Part shown: piece after piece, positions 12,445 through 23,290 of the stretch
How positions within the stretch are numbered: position 1 is the first letter of the stretch
How the letters are laid out: every line of letters begins with the position of its first letter
Origin: Capitulum mitella
Taxonomy: Eukaryota; Arthropoda; Thecostraca; Pollicipedomorpha; Pollicipedidae
Assembly (NCBI GenBank): GCA_030062745.1
Contig: CP099847.1
Coordinates: forward strand, 30,050,779-30,114,778
Length of the DNA stretch: 64,000 nucleotides
Direction: 5' to 3'
Made by a program: the position numbers and the translations under genes
The notes under the pieces: generated by a model
Database searches by the model: none
The model's input: only the letters and a program-made list of their open reading frames with translations
Told to the model about the DNA's origin: nothing

Positions 12445-12506
12445 ATATTTGCCAAAAACCAAATTTTGAATTTCAAGCTTCACCCGACCTTCTAAAGCGG
12501 CCTAAG
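12297..12506. mobile_element. Foldback/MITE-like element with a (TA)n core
   Basis: Arms of about 66 bp (12297-12362 and 12441-12506) are near-perfect reverse complements: each begins cttaggcc and runs through gaaggtcggg, aagcttgaaattcaaaattt and ggcaaata. By eye about 60 of 66 positions match. Between them lies about 80 bp of TA repeat. Long inverted arms, a non-coding core and small size suit a foldback or MITE element, although TA-rich DNA at the centre of an inverted repeat can also arise by expansion. No clear target-site duplication was seen. Confidence 0.6.
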
Positions 12507-12509
12507 ATT

Positions 12510-12565
<56 letters not shown>

Positions 12566-12573
12566 ATATATAT
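12362..12573. repeat. Two (TA)n microsatellite tracts
   Basis: The first tract (12362-12440) forms the core of the inverted-repeat element, with short GTATA and CATACA interruptions. A second tract (12513-12573) begins just past the right arm. The apparent open frame through them is an artefact of TATA repeats. Confidence 0.95.
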
Positions 12574-12579
12574 GATGTG

Positions 12580-13800
12580 GAACAGTGTCGGTTACTTGCG
12601 TTTCAGGCTTCAGATTGATGTTAGGTCGGGTCACGGAGTTATGACTTACAATGTCCGTGTGCGTACCCTATAACGTGGCGGCCATAAAAAACTTTTCTAA
12701 ACATAGCAAAGTCGAGTGATTGGCGACGTTTTCATATACTACGCATTGAACTCCAGGCCATTCCATTTTTGCCTTTGGTCCTCTAGTTTCTTGCCGACAT
12801 CCTTCTTCCCAAATAGCAATGTGACATACATTTTCGCCTTTTGGGAATGAATGTGTCCTTTACAAGGCACCTTCTTCAAAAAATAATGCCTTTTTTATCT
12901 AGCTCAGTAAATACAGCCAGGGTTACTTTCTTGTCACCACAAGTACATGCCCGCTTCTTTACGAATCCAGTGAAATAAAAATTATATTTTTGCCAAATTG
13001 GGCATTCCCTCTTTTTCCTTTGGACGGTAGATGCAAGTTGACATTTTCTGTGAACGTGTTAAAGTAATATCCGTGGGTGCCGACTTAAGCTCTTGCGTGC
13101 CTCCAGAGATATCGAAATTTCGCCTGTGGTCCGTTACACACAACTTAGATTACGGTCTTGAAGTAGTATAACATATGGATCCAGGCGTAGAGAGCAAGCA
13201 AAAACAACTTACGCCCAAGGGGCAAGCAGGATCATCGCAATGTTTTGCCTGCTTGTTTTCTGTCCTGCTGTCTACGGCACACCACTGACAGCTATTGATG
13301 CTCAGCAATTATCTGGAGACCGATCATTTGCCATGTCATTATCCCTGTGTGACATGTGTTACATCTGCCGATGTCTGCATCGCAACAGGCGTATTGTCAC
13401 CAGCAGGACTGGATTGGGGCAGCGATGGCACCATTGGTCATGCTGGCGTCCTGAGAGATGCGTGTGTTGTTCGTTACAGACTCTTGTGGGACCGTTCTCC
13501 GTACAATTTATACGTCATGATGGGGTCACTATTGCGCAAAAAGGGCGGAGTGTTTAAGCACACTTTTTTATTACAATGAATCCAGTACTTTGGACTAGAA
13601 TCACGGCTTTCTAGATTTCGTGCCCTGATGAGTTTTTATCCAATTTGTGTTGTTCAAGGCGAATCATGATACAAACCGTATACCAGATGTGGGTCCGCAG
13701 CCTTTTGGTAAAGTCTGGGTTTTCATGATTTTTTTTCACGTAGTGAAGGTTGTTGGCTATCAGCCTGGGGTAAGAAAATAACCATAAAGACTTGGTTCCA
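12580..13800. other. Gene-free sequence with one weak signal-peptide-like frame
   Basis: At 13240 a + strand frame of 105 codons starts MFCLLVFCPAVYG and has a hydrophobic head followed by YG/TP, which could be read as a signal peptide. The rest is Cys- and Arg-rich with no family resemblance, and an equally long frame overlaps it in another phase. I regard it as probably chance. Confidence 0.25.
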
Positions 13801-14215
13801 TAAACGCCGATATCGCCGGCACCGTGACGCAGCGTAACGCCGCGGCTCCGTCCATGGAGCGGCAGCCTGTTCCGGCGCGGGTCGGCGGGCATGGACGGCC
13901 TGTTGCGCCCGACGCCACCTGCCCGCTGCCGCGTCACAGAGTCGGCCGGAGACCGGGCGGCCGATTCCCGGCGATGGCCTGCCATTCGACGGCGGCGACT
14001 GTAACGTTAACAACACGGCCGGCGCCGTTCGCGGCGGCCGAACGATCGCGTCGCCGCCGGGGGGCGGAGCGGCGGGGGCAGGGCGGCGACAAAGTGCCTC
14101 GGGCCGCGATGGAGCCGGTCGGCCGCGATAAGCCCCGCTCTGCCGGCGCGGCGGAGCCAAGCCGCTCCCCGTGCAGCCCGGCGCGCTGGCCGGCTTAGGG
14201 ACGGGCGGCGATTGG
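13800..14215. other. GC/CpG-rich block
   Basis: Dense CpG sequence with ggcggc/ccgccg words; open frames on both strands are composition artefacts. No signal peptide or clean splice donor was seen. Just downstream at about 14425, cataaatag resembles a weak TATA-type element, but nothing supports a transcript. Confidence 0.4.
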
Positions 14216-14219
14216 CACC

Positions 14220-15880
14220 CGGCAGGGATGTGGAGAAACGGGACGAGTTCCAGTGCGCGTTTGACAATGAATTGTGGGGCGAAATATATGCGGCGGAAGT
14301 GCAAACATGTACATTTTCGGTGTTGGAGTGCTGAGGCGGATGCCTACCTGGAAAAAACATCGGAAGGTGGAATCAGGAACTCGAGAAAGGGGGAGGAAGA
14401 ACGAAACATACTTATTCTGGCAGCATAAATAGACCGCGACAAGCAGAGAAAAGGTTATAGCTGACCGTTGCTTTCCCGCGAAGTTCCAACCCTCATCAAG
14501 CTTCGCAGAAGCCAGCGCGTGTTCATTATTGTTTCGCTGAGTACGGTCACGAACGGCGGTATCAAGACACGACAGAGGAAGACTTACGGAACGCACCAGT
14601 TGGCGGGCCACGGCCTGCTTCGCCTGCGGGCGGTACAGCGCGTGGCGATCTGTCCTACTCAGCGACACTTAAACGCCTCCTCGAGAGCAGGAATCCGGCG
14701 GGTCGTACAGGACCGGAAGCTCTCCGTCCTACGATCACTGATGCTCGCCAGACGTGTCTGCTGGGGCTGACGTTGTCCTGATCCTCGTCGGTACATGAGA
14801 CGTTTGTGTCGCAGACTGTTTGGAATTGCGGCAAAGCGTTTTTCAGACGTCTCGTTGGCGGGTGCTTGAACTTCCTTTGCACTGGTGGGTGTCGCATCTC
14901 CTTCATTATTTTGATTGCTGATCGGGATGACACAAATTTTGTAGGAAGTAATCGCAGTGTATCAAAATATTTTACGTTATAGGCTGAAGAAACGGGCTAA
15001 AATTAAACTTTAATTTTCTGTTTCGTTTCCATTTCGAGCCTGCCGCCTCGCCAAGCTATCTCTTCAGCGTCCGAAAAAATTATGAGGTGTCGTCTGCTGG
15101 TGTGTTGCAGCACCGTAACCTGCAGATCGGTGCAGTCGCGTCCAAAGCCTGGTTATTTTATTTACTTTAAGATCATTAAAAATGTCATTAAGTAGATATT
15201 GCAGATCAAGAGATCATAATGACTTTTGGTAAGTTTGGATGCAGCGTTACGAGAACTTTTTAGTGTTTTCAGTGTTGATCATATTTCACTCTTGACAATA
15301 TGCGCTCGTTTTCGCAGAGATAAATTTGAAATTCATTGGTGGTACCATGGTTTACCGCGTGCTGTTCCAATACGTCATTACCGGTGCGATGTGAAGCACT
15401 GATGTTGCTTTGGTTACGTGAAACGTAGACGCGATGCCCTCTTTACTAAAACACATTCTACGCCGAGCTACATCAGAAAAATCGGACAAAAGATGCCAGA
15501 AAATTTTTGACGTTCATGTCGGCTGTTTTATGTAGTTTGCAGAGAACATAAAAGTTCATTATTAACTCCCTCGGATTCGTGGAGAAGAGAGAAGCGTAAC
15601 TAAAACGGTTCCGTGGGTATCGGAGCATAGTTCCCTCCGCGCAATGGCTTCCAGGCGTTTGGAATGGTTAGTGTTACACTGACTCGTCCCGTATATTACC
15701 ACTTAAATCCATAGCACCAGTATCGAATAGCAGCCAAATTACTCCAAACGCATTATGACCTGAGGAATGCTTTCCCTTCTCCCGTCTGCTGTGATGTGGT
15801 GCACGTGCACCTCTCCATGCTGTTTCATCGACTGCTCCTCGGGCTCACGCAATGCCGCTGTATCACTGCCAGAAGAAGTG
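14220..15880. other. Gene-free sequence
   Basis: Mixed composition. Overlapping open frames at 14195-14770 on both strands show no domains. From 14930 to 15790 the sequence is AT-richer and featureless. Confidence 0.4.
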
Positions 15881-15889
15881 AGCTGAGCA

Positions 15890-16658
15890 CCGTTCTTGGA
15901 TACGGCAGAGCGCAGTATCCGGATCCGTATTCATCGCTCCGAGAGGGTGAGTGCATCGGATATTTCGGCCTCCCTCCACAGACCGTATCACTGGCCGCTT
16001 CCGAGAAGCTTTCTCCCGCACGGACGCGCCGCATAACCCTTCAAATGCCTCGGCGTCCGCCCGCGCGCGCACCCGTCGCCGACGACCTGACCGTGTACAA
16101 CTGACTAAGACAGCGAGCCGCGGCCGCGAGACACGCTGTACGCCGGCTAAGTGCCTCGCAGGGCGGCCCAACTTGGTCGTCGCTCATGGGCCAACTTGGC
16201 CGAAATGTCGGGCAGATGCCGGCGCTATCGGGCCTGACGGGTCGGCGCCGCCAACTGTCACAAGTTACGACGCGGGCCGTCTTCGAGCTTCAATGGTGGG
16301 TGGCAGCGGCGCCGAGGCCATCTCCCGGCCGGAGGAGCCCCAGCTCGCTGTGACGGCATTGACGCCGGTTGGCCGCACGGGGTGGGGCATTGTAAGTCAC
16401 CGAGTGCCGAGCGGGCGGATAACAGAACGCGGTTTTCGCACTCCTGTCGGTGTGCTTGGATTAAAAAGCGTCACTCCGACTCCGTCTTTAGCCAGAACGT
16501 CGCTGCGATTGCGTTCGTGCCGTCTACCCAGTCGAACAGACGACGTGCCGCCGTCTCCCTCCGCGGCGGGGGAGCGTCGACTCCGACGGCCGTCACGGCC
16601 CGCCGGCTCGTCGCCAGCGACGGGAAACATCAGCGCGACACTGTTTGCCGACAACTCG

Positions 16659-16689
<31 letters not shown>

Positions 16690-17100
16690 GGAGTCGGTAT
16701 CGGGGCGGCCGCCGCGTCGTATCGATTCGCACTCGTCGCCGTCAATTTTCCCCGCGATTTGCAAGCGGCCGCAAAAACGGCGCCGGTCGGGCCGACTCCT
16801 AAATCACCGCATGGCGGCCGGGCGGCGGCGCCGGGTAATTGGCAGATGCTATCGGCGGGGGCGCGCCGCCGGCCGGACAAAGCCGCGGTCGGCCCGAGGT
16901 GTCCCATTCCCGGCCGGCGCTGACGGCGGGGCCGGCGGAGACGGCCACCGCGGCCGCCGCCCGGCCAGGCCTCGGCCGGGGTCTGGGGTCTGACGGAGTC
17001 GGCAGGGAAACGGGGTGTCTGAACGCGGAAACGAGCACGCTTCAAGTTTGGGTGCGTGGTGGAGAGTTGGGAAGTGTTGTCCGCGGGCGATGAAAGGCGC
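15890..17100. other. GC/CpG-rich block with (GGC)n tract
   Basis: The longest GC block in the window. A run of GGC trinucleotides lies at about 16660-16683. A + strand frame of 283 codons (15951-16802) and several minus-strand frames overlap fully; all are low-complexity Arg/Pro/Ala/Gly, which is what stop-poor CpG sequence gives. No domain, signal peptide or Kozak-plus-donor arrangement like that at 58.26 kb was seen. Confidence 0.4.
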
Positions 17101-18690
17101 GAGATAAATGAACTCAGAACTGGTTTTGATTTTTTTTCGCATGCATCGGTCTTCGCAGACACATGACAGGAACGTTTCTAATAAGTATGGCGTAAGCCGG
17201 AGAGTCCCTCTCTTGTGATTTACATCACGTGCACCAGACTTCCACGCTTATACACCAAGCGTGATTCAATTGACTTTAAAATAACTTCAGCGGCAGATTG
17301 TTATACAGTGTAACGAGTTCGTCGCATGCAGTCGGTTTGTGTTGACCGAGTCCACCTACATGATGGGCACTCAAAACACACGAAAACAGCGACGCCGTGC
17401 CACTGCACGGCTCTGTCGTGACTGCTGGCCTCGCACGCCTGCACCGAGGCAGGCCACGGCCAGTTACGGGGGCCGTAAATTCATTTTAAGGTGTGAAAAC
17501 GCCTGCTCCACGAGGCACAACCCGGGCAGCGGCGTTTCCTTTATGAATATTGAGGCAGAAGCTGATTCCGCCACGCGAGGACAAATTCCGAGTACGCCCC
17601 GACGGAGCGCAGCCAGAATATTCAATGAAATGCAGCCAGAAAGCTGGCAGCCGCGACGACCTGAGCATAGTTTTCATACATATGTCACACGGGTGTCGTA
17701 TTCTGAAAATTATGGACTGGACTCGACTGCTATTTTTTTCTTCAGTTCTCTCCAGTTAGTACAGGTACGTATTATGTAAAATATCGGAACACTTGTGGAG
17801 CCACAGCCACACCAGTGTGTGCCTACATGAACATATGTGTGCGCGTAAATGAAAAAGTCTTGAAACTGAACAATCGGGACAATGACCGTCCGGTATCAGG
17901 CTCGACAAGCCAGGACATTGACCGGTTGGGTGAGAGTTTGCATCTAAAGACAAGCAGCTGAAGAGGAGTTTGACGAGGGAAATAAATATTTGTTAACGTT
18001 AAAAAAAACGCACTACCAATCTAACACCCACTGTGACGTGAAGCACGGAACTTCAGACATCCAGCGAACCTAATAGATACTATATAAATGGATCTCAACC
18101 CAACATACCAGGACTGGGGAATGTCACAAGTACCTCAGCAGTGTAGTGTCCAGGCGATCGGGAACCCCAGCGGCGCGTGAAACATTTTCTAACATTATAA
18201 GCGTTATAACGGTATAACGCTATATACGCTGTTAAGCAACTGGCATCCTCTTCCGACAAAAAAGATTTTTTTGTAGATAAGTTAAATGTGCAGTGTACCG
18301 ATGCAGTTGGAGGCCCATGCTGGGCGAAATTGACTATGACAACCCAAAGTCTGGCATTCATATTGTTCTCAAAAGTTTATCATATTCCGGTATTATGAAC
18401 ACAGTCCTCGCTTTCCACTAGCATCATGATTCTACCAGGACAAAGTATTGTTATATTTTGCCACGCAAACGTTTACATGCAAGCAAACCACGTACTGTAT
18501 GATGAACTGCAAAACACAACGGCCAATTATTCGTGCCGCGCAGTATGACTGGCCTGCATTTTCCCTCGGCAGGAACCGACGTCCAGTCCGTACACGGAAC
18601 ACATCTCTCATGGCGGCCCTCTGCACAGTGTAATAAAGTTTGCTCCCGGACCGGACCCGTATCTATCAAAACTGGAGTAATTAAATCCGA
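17100..18690. other. Gene-free sequence
   Basis: AT-moderate DNA. It contains a small perfect palindrome at 18200-18221 (AGCGTTATA, ACGG, TATAACGCT). A frame of 146 codons at 17339-17779 carries no recognisable motif. Confidence 0.4.
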
Positions 18691-18890
18691 CTCGGAGGCA
18701 GACCCCCGCCGGGCGGCCAGAGGGGGACGACTAATGACCGCCGGGCGGGCGGGCAGGGCGCCGCTCGTGGGCGGTGTGATTCATGTTTGTCAGGGGCCAG
18801 TTGGGGGCAAACATGTCGTCATCGATCATTTAGAGGGGTTTTTCGTTCCCCTCACCCCGGTCCGACGTCGGAAGTGCGCCCGCTGCCTCC
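18690..18890. promoter_or_regulatory. GC-rich block with homeodomain-type motifs
   Basis: A short CpG-rich block preceded by gtaattaaatcc. It contains CTAATGACCGCC at 18731-18742, a 12-mer that recurs exactly at 21626-21637 in the next strong regulatory candidate. The shared word holds a TAAT core. Enhancer function is inference. Confidence 0.3.
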
Positions 18891-20485
18891 CATGATGATC
18901 GGAACGTCACACCAGCTCACCAGGTCACGAACATCCCGCTGAGAAAATGAATAAGGGTCCGTTGTTTTTGTCTTATGGGCCTCGATTTTCACGTTCGGCG
19001 ATCGCCATGTATGTACCGTGACACACACGCAGTCTCCCTCACGTTGCAACAGTGACCATCTGATAACACCTGAAGAGCCATAAATGTTGGGAATCGTGAC
19101 AGTCCTCAATTTCTGTGACTGTTAGACTGTCATCTGAGCGAAATGGCTGAAAGAGCGCTGCCTGGCCACAAGCCAAACCCCGAAGATGCCACGAGCCAAA
19201 CAACAGACTACGGATGCACAGCTGTTCCCCTTCGGACTTGTCGCCATTTGGGATGGTCCAGGGAAGACAGAGCGTGTTTTCAGGTCGGGGACCAAAAAAG
19301 TTTCCCAGCGTTTGTGCTGTCATAGCTTTGGTCCATTCCCCGGAATCCCGTGAGAGGCCTTGGTGACTGTTATAATTTAGGTCACGTTTTTTTGGGTACC
19401 TTCCGTGTTTCCGGAAGTGTCCTAATGTCTGCGCCAGAGAGATGTCGGACTGAGTGGGCAGTCATGCAGAGGGTTCAGAGAAAATAAGGTCTGTTTTGTG
19501 TGTTTTGATTTTTCCGATGTTCGATATCACATACAATACGCGGCAACAAAGGCGAGAGTTCCGTACTGACCACAGTACCGTAAAGTTGCTCACTCACCAC
19601 TGACAGCAGTCAAAGTATGTCCATGTTACGCGTATGACCGTTTCTCGGGTTCCGCTAGCGTCGATCTGGATGGACTCATTTCCACGAAGCGCATGGAAAC
19701 CGCAGAAGAGCAATCTGTATTTTCTGCGTAAGCATTCATCCGAGATATAAAAACGCACAGGTGCAATACGGATAGGTCTGCTGTAATAAGAACTACAAGG
19801 CATTACAATCAATGGTATTACTGTTGTACCATGTAGATGCCCAAATAGTTTTTATTAAAATTACATTCGCGCGAGGATTTAGTTTTATAAATAGTGTTGT
19901 TGTTTTGTTCAAATGTTGAGAGTTGAAAATCAACGATCGAACGGTATTTTTTGCTATTGTTGACCATATTTATGTGACCCTGAGGTTTATGTGATACTTA
20001 GGTTTGTTGTGGTAATTGATATCGATTTCATCCACGCATTTCGGCAGCCATGACACTTCAGGAAGTAATTCGTTTCAGCTGTTGGTCGCTAGTTCGTCAA
20101 AGCCACTTGTTTAACAGCACGACGAATTTTGTGTTGTTCGGCATGAATGCACCGAATTGGAAAAATAAAAAAGGTTTCGTAGCTCTACAATGATCACATA
20201 CCTCCCCAAGAAAAGGTCACGTATGGCCACACTGTTCGATGGGTATGTGAGACTGGCTGGCCCCCATCAAGGACCTAGAGCCAGGGCACCGCTGTGGTCA
20301 TCAACAGGATCGTAGTGCAGTCGGAAATAGTAATAGCCTAGAGACAATGAAATAGGTGCAAAACAAAGATGATTGTGCGATCAGACGAATGCATTAATGA
20401 ATATGAAAGATTTATACTATGGCACGAGGATCAGATGCACAGTATATATAAATATAATGGAATAAAAAACACAGTCTATGCGGAA

Positions 20486-20531
<46 letters not shown>

Positions 20532-21155
20532 GGTTAACAGATTCCGAAAAGGAAAATGTGATTGGAGAAATGATCCTCCATGCAAACTTACCGACACAAA
20601 CCACCAGATATCATCTAGACTTGATCTGCTTGTGGGCCAACCGATGATATGTTCTGTCTTTCCAAGCCCGAGGAACAAACTTGGAAAGAAAGAACAAAAA
20701 GAATGCTGTTAATGGTTTAAGGTAACAAAGAAAAGTGGTAAAGTAACTACGAAAATTGTCTATTTCTCAACGTAAATGATTACAATAACAGCTGAGATAT
20801 CATTTAAAACCGTGTAATTGTGAATTCACCAACATCACAGTCGAACAGCTTTAATGCATGCAAAAGTATTCCACGGCGGACGTCACTTCAGTTGACAAGA
20901 GTTTGAAAAAATTTGCTCAGACAGGCTGCAGATAACCTTGTCCGGAGCCAATTCCGAGCAATAATGTCCATTAAATTGGTCTGACGTGACACTGAATGTC
21001 TCGATATGCTGCGGTACAAAGCGTTTGTAGCCATTACAAGTTAGTTGAAATTTTACGTTCTCGACATACCGTATTATCAGCAATACGTAGTTCCGTAGGA
21101 AACGGTTACTTAAATGTAGTAAAGGAAGACAAAAGATAAAGGGAACACAGAGATG
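18890..21155. other. Gene-free sequence with a (TA)n tract
   Basis: AT-moderate DNA with no recognisable gene. A TA microsatellite lies at 20489-20528; the open frames across it on both strands come from the repeat. Confidence 0.5.
20489..20528. repeat. (TA)n microsatellite
   Basis: About 40 bases of uninterrupted TA. Confidence 0.95.
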
Positions 21156-21159
21156 CACT

Positions 21160-21990
21160 GTTAAGTGGATGAATATGCTTCTATGGAGTCCATCAAATGC
21201 CTAATCCGATTAATTGTCTCCATTTGCCATGATGAGCTGCCGATTTTGACGCGTTCCGCTGGGTGCACATGCCGGACGTTTCTCGTCGAAGCATCTCGTC
21301 GCCGCTCACAGCTGACAATCCCATTTGACACGCTGGGCGCAAATCGCATTGGCGCAGCTATCGGCAATCGACATGCGGAGTCAATCCAATAGCATAACAA
21401 TGCATGCAAATGCAATTTCGGACCGCAAACCACAAATGCAAGAGACCTGGCGGGCGCTGTTCCTGACCATGATCAGCGCCGCAGCTGATACGCCTCGCTT
21501 CCATCCACCGCCCGGCGTGCCGCCTGTCCAGGGCGCGGGAGCGTTTAATAATTAGCGGCGCCCCAGAGGCGGCGCGGCCATCAGAGCCTTTCGTCAGGGC
21601 GGGCCACCGGCCGATTGACGACGCCCTAATGACCGCCCCTATAAACGCACGACGTCCAGGCATGCAAATCATCCATTCCTCATTGATTTTGTCCACCGCG
21701 CTCGGCGGGCCATCGTTCAGAGCGCGTCGACAGGGTGGAGCCGAAACTGCTCCGCTGGCGCGCGGTAATAAAGCACCCCATCGTGTTGGTCGGGAGCGGG
21801 CCAATGAGGGTAATTCCCGCCGTAAAACAGCGCGCGCAAATGCCAATTCCGGCGACGGCAAACATCGGTTCGATCACGCGCGTAAACAGGAATGCTCGTA
21901 ACTCGAGGTCGGTACCCGGGTGGTGCGGAGAGCTGGCACTCGACGCTGGGCGCCCGTCGTGCCTGGATTGGACTCGGAGCGTCCCGTGCG
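21160..21990. promoter_or_regulatory. Candidate developmental enhancer, motif-dense
   Basis: About 800 bp of GC-rich but motif-dense DNA. Visible sites: ctaatccgattaattg near 21190 (TAATCC plus TAATTG), two exact POU octamers ATGCAAAT (21404-21411 and 21662-21669), TTTAATAATTA at 21544-21554, CTAATGACCGCC at 21626-21637, CTATAAACG at about 21639, CAGCTG E-boxes near 21310 and 21482, and CCAAT words near 21386 and 21800. No frame has coding features. The density and variety of homeodomain/POU words resemble conserved non-coding regulatory DNA; conservation cannot be tested here. Confidence 0.4.
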
Positions 21991-22500
21991 TAACGCTGAC
22001 GAAGCGCTGATCACGATGTCCCGCTCTAGCATACGTTAGAGTTATTTATTACTTTATAACAATGTTACCCGGTCAGAGCATATGCAGCGGACAAATATCC
22101 TGTCTTTCAGACCCACCACATGGCAAATTTCAAGAGCTCCTTGCCCGCGGAGGAGCTAGATTTTTACACGCAGAGGTAATAAGCACCCTTTAATTTTTCA
22201 ACTATACATAACTGAGGAACTGAACAAGCTTCGGCGTGTTGGTCATCCTTTTTTAAGTTTCGGAATTATTGGCAGCTTATTGGTGCATGATATGCTAGTT
22301 TTTTCGTTACAATGGAAAAAAACGGACCAGATCAAACAAAATAATGTGAAAGCTTGCATAGAAATAATACTTTTAAAAAACAAAATATAGAACATAGAAC
22401 ATAAAACAAAAAGAATTATCGTTCTAAAACGACACATCTAGCAGGAATGTGCTTCACACAGATGCCTCCATCCTAGCACATAAAATGGTACGATTATCTG
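21990..22500. other. Gene-free AT-rich spacer
   Basis: A-rich DNA with nothing recognisable. It separates the 21.2-22.0 kb motif-dense block from the 22.5-23.3 kb GC block. Confidence 0.5.
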
Positions 22501-23290
22501 GTTAACAGGGCGATCAATGCCTGTCGGGGCATGTCCACCTCAGAAGCAGACATGGCTGCCGTGACCTCGCTGTTCCCGCGTAACGATAGACAGGGAACCG
22601 GTCTGACGGGCGCGGCCTCACGCTGTCCACTGGACAGCGCGCGTCGATAGCGGCGCTCCAGGTCACCACCTGGTCGTGCGCGGTAACACGGCAAAGCGGA
22701 TCCCAGAGGACGAGAGGAGGCCCGGGGAGAACGTACTCCACTCATCGCAAGCCCATCACGCCCGGGGGCAATGAGAAGCCTCTGCTCATTCGCGAGATCA
22801 GGCAATGCAATCACGACCGAACGAGCGAAGAGATCGCCGAACGAAACACCGCAGATGGCATGGGCAGCGGGGGCTCGTGGTCAGCGGTAGGCTGCCCTAC
22901 GCCTTTAACCTAAGACCAGATCGAGCGCGACGGGCGTCGGATGCAGGCGTGTTGGTCATTTACCAACAGCTCGAGGCCCGCCTAGTCCATCTAAGAGATA
23001 GTAACCTGCTCGCGACGGATGGTCTGGGTTTCGCTGATCCATGTCCAGGTCTTCAACACGAATAATGGCTGCCCCGCGGAGACTGCCGTCTGCACGGGAA
23101 GTGGATCTCTTCCAGGTCAGCGGGTGATTCCGTGATGCTCCTCCATCCAGCGGACTCCCCGGAGCCCTGTTGACGGCTCTAACGGCGGCGGTGCGTCGGT
23201 CGAGGCCACTGATCGAGAGCCGCATCGGCTCAACGAGAGACCGGCGCTGACGAGGTCCAGCGCCCCCCCCCCCCCCCTAGGGTGTCGGCT
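22500..23290. other. GC-rich block, possibly repeat-derived
   Basis: GC-rich segment ending in a poly-C run (about 23263-23276). Both strands have overlapping open frames of 75-106 codons. The minus-strand reading includes IIRVEDLDMDQRNPDHPSR in a frame that does not look purely compositional, so an LTR or other repeat fragment is possible. I found no paired terminal repeat or tRNA primer site to support that. Confidence 0.25.

Noticed and set aside
12327-12575. 82-codon frame made of Tyr-Ile repeats
   Set aside because: Direct reading of (TA)n microsatellites.
13240-13557. Secreted-protein gene with leader MFCLLVFCPAVYG
   Set aside because: A hydrophobic start alone is weak; no donor site follows and an overlapping frame is just as long.
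15951-16802. 283-codon frame in the 16-kb GC block
   Set aside because: Same reason: low-complexity composition and competing frames on both strands.
18709-18735. CTCF-like site ggccagagggggacg
   Set aside because: It differs from the CTCF consensus at several core positions; a G-rich word in GC-rich DNA is expected by chance.
22500-23290. Solo LTR of a retrotransposon
   Set aside because: No paired terminal repeat, primer-binding site or target-site duplication could be identified, so it is left as an unexplained GC block.
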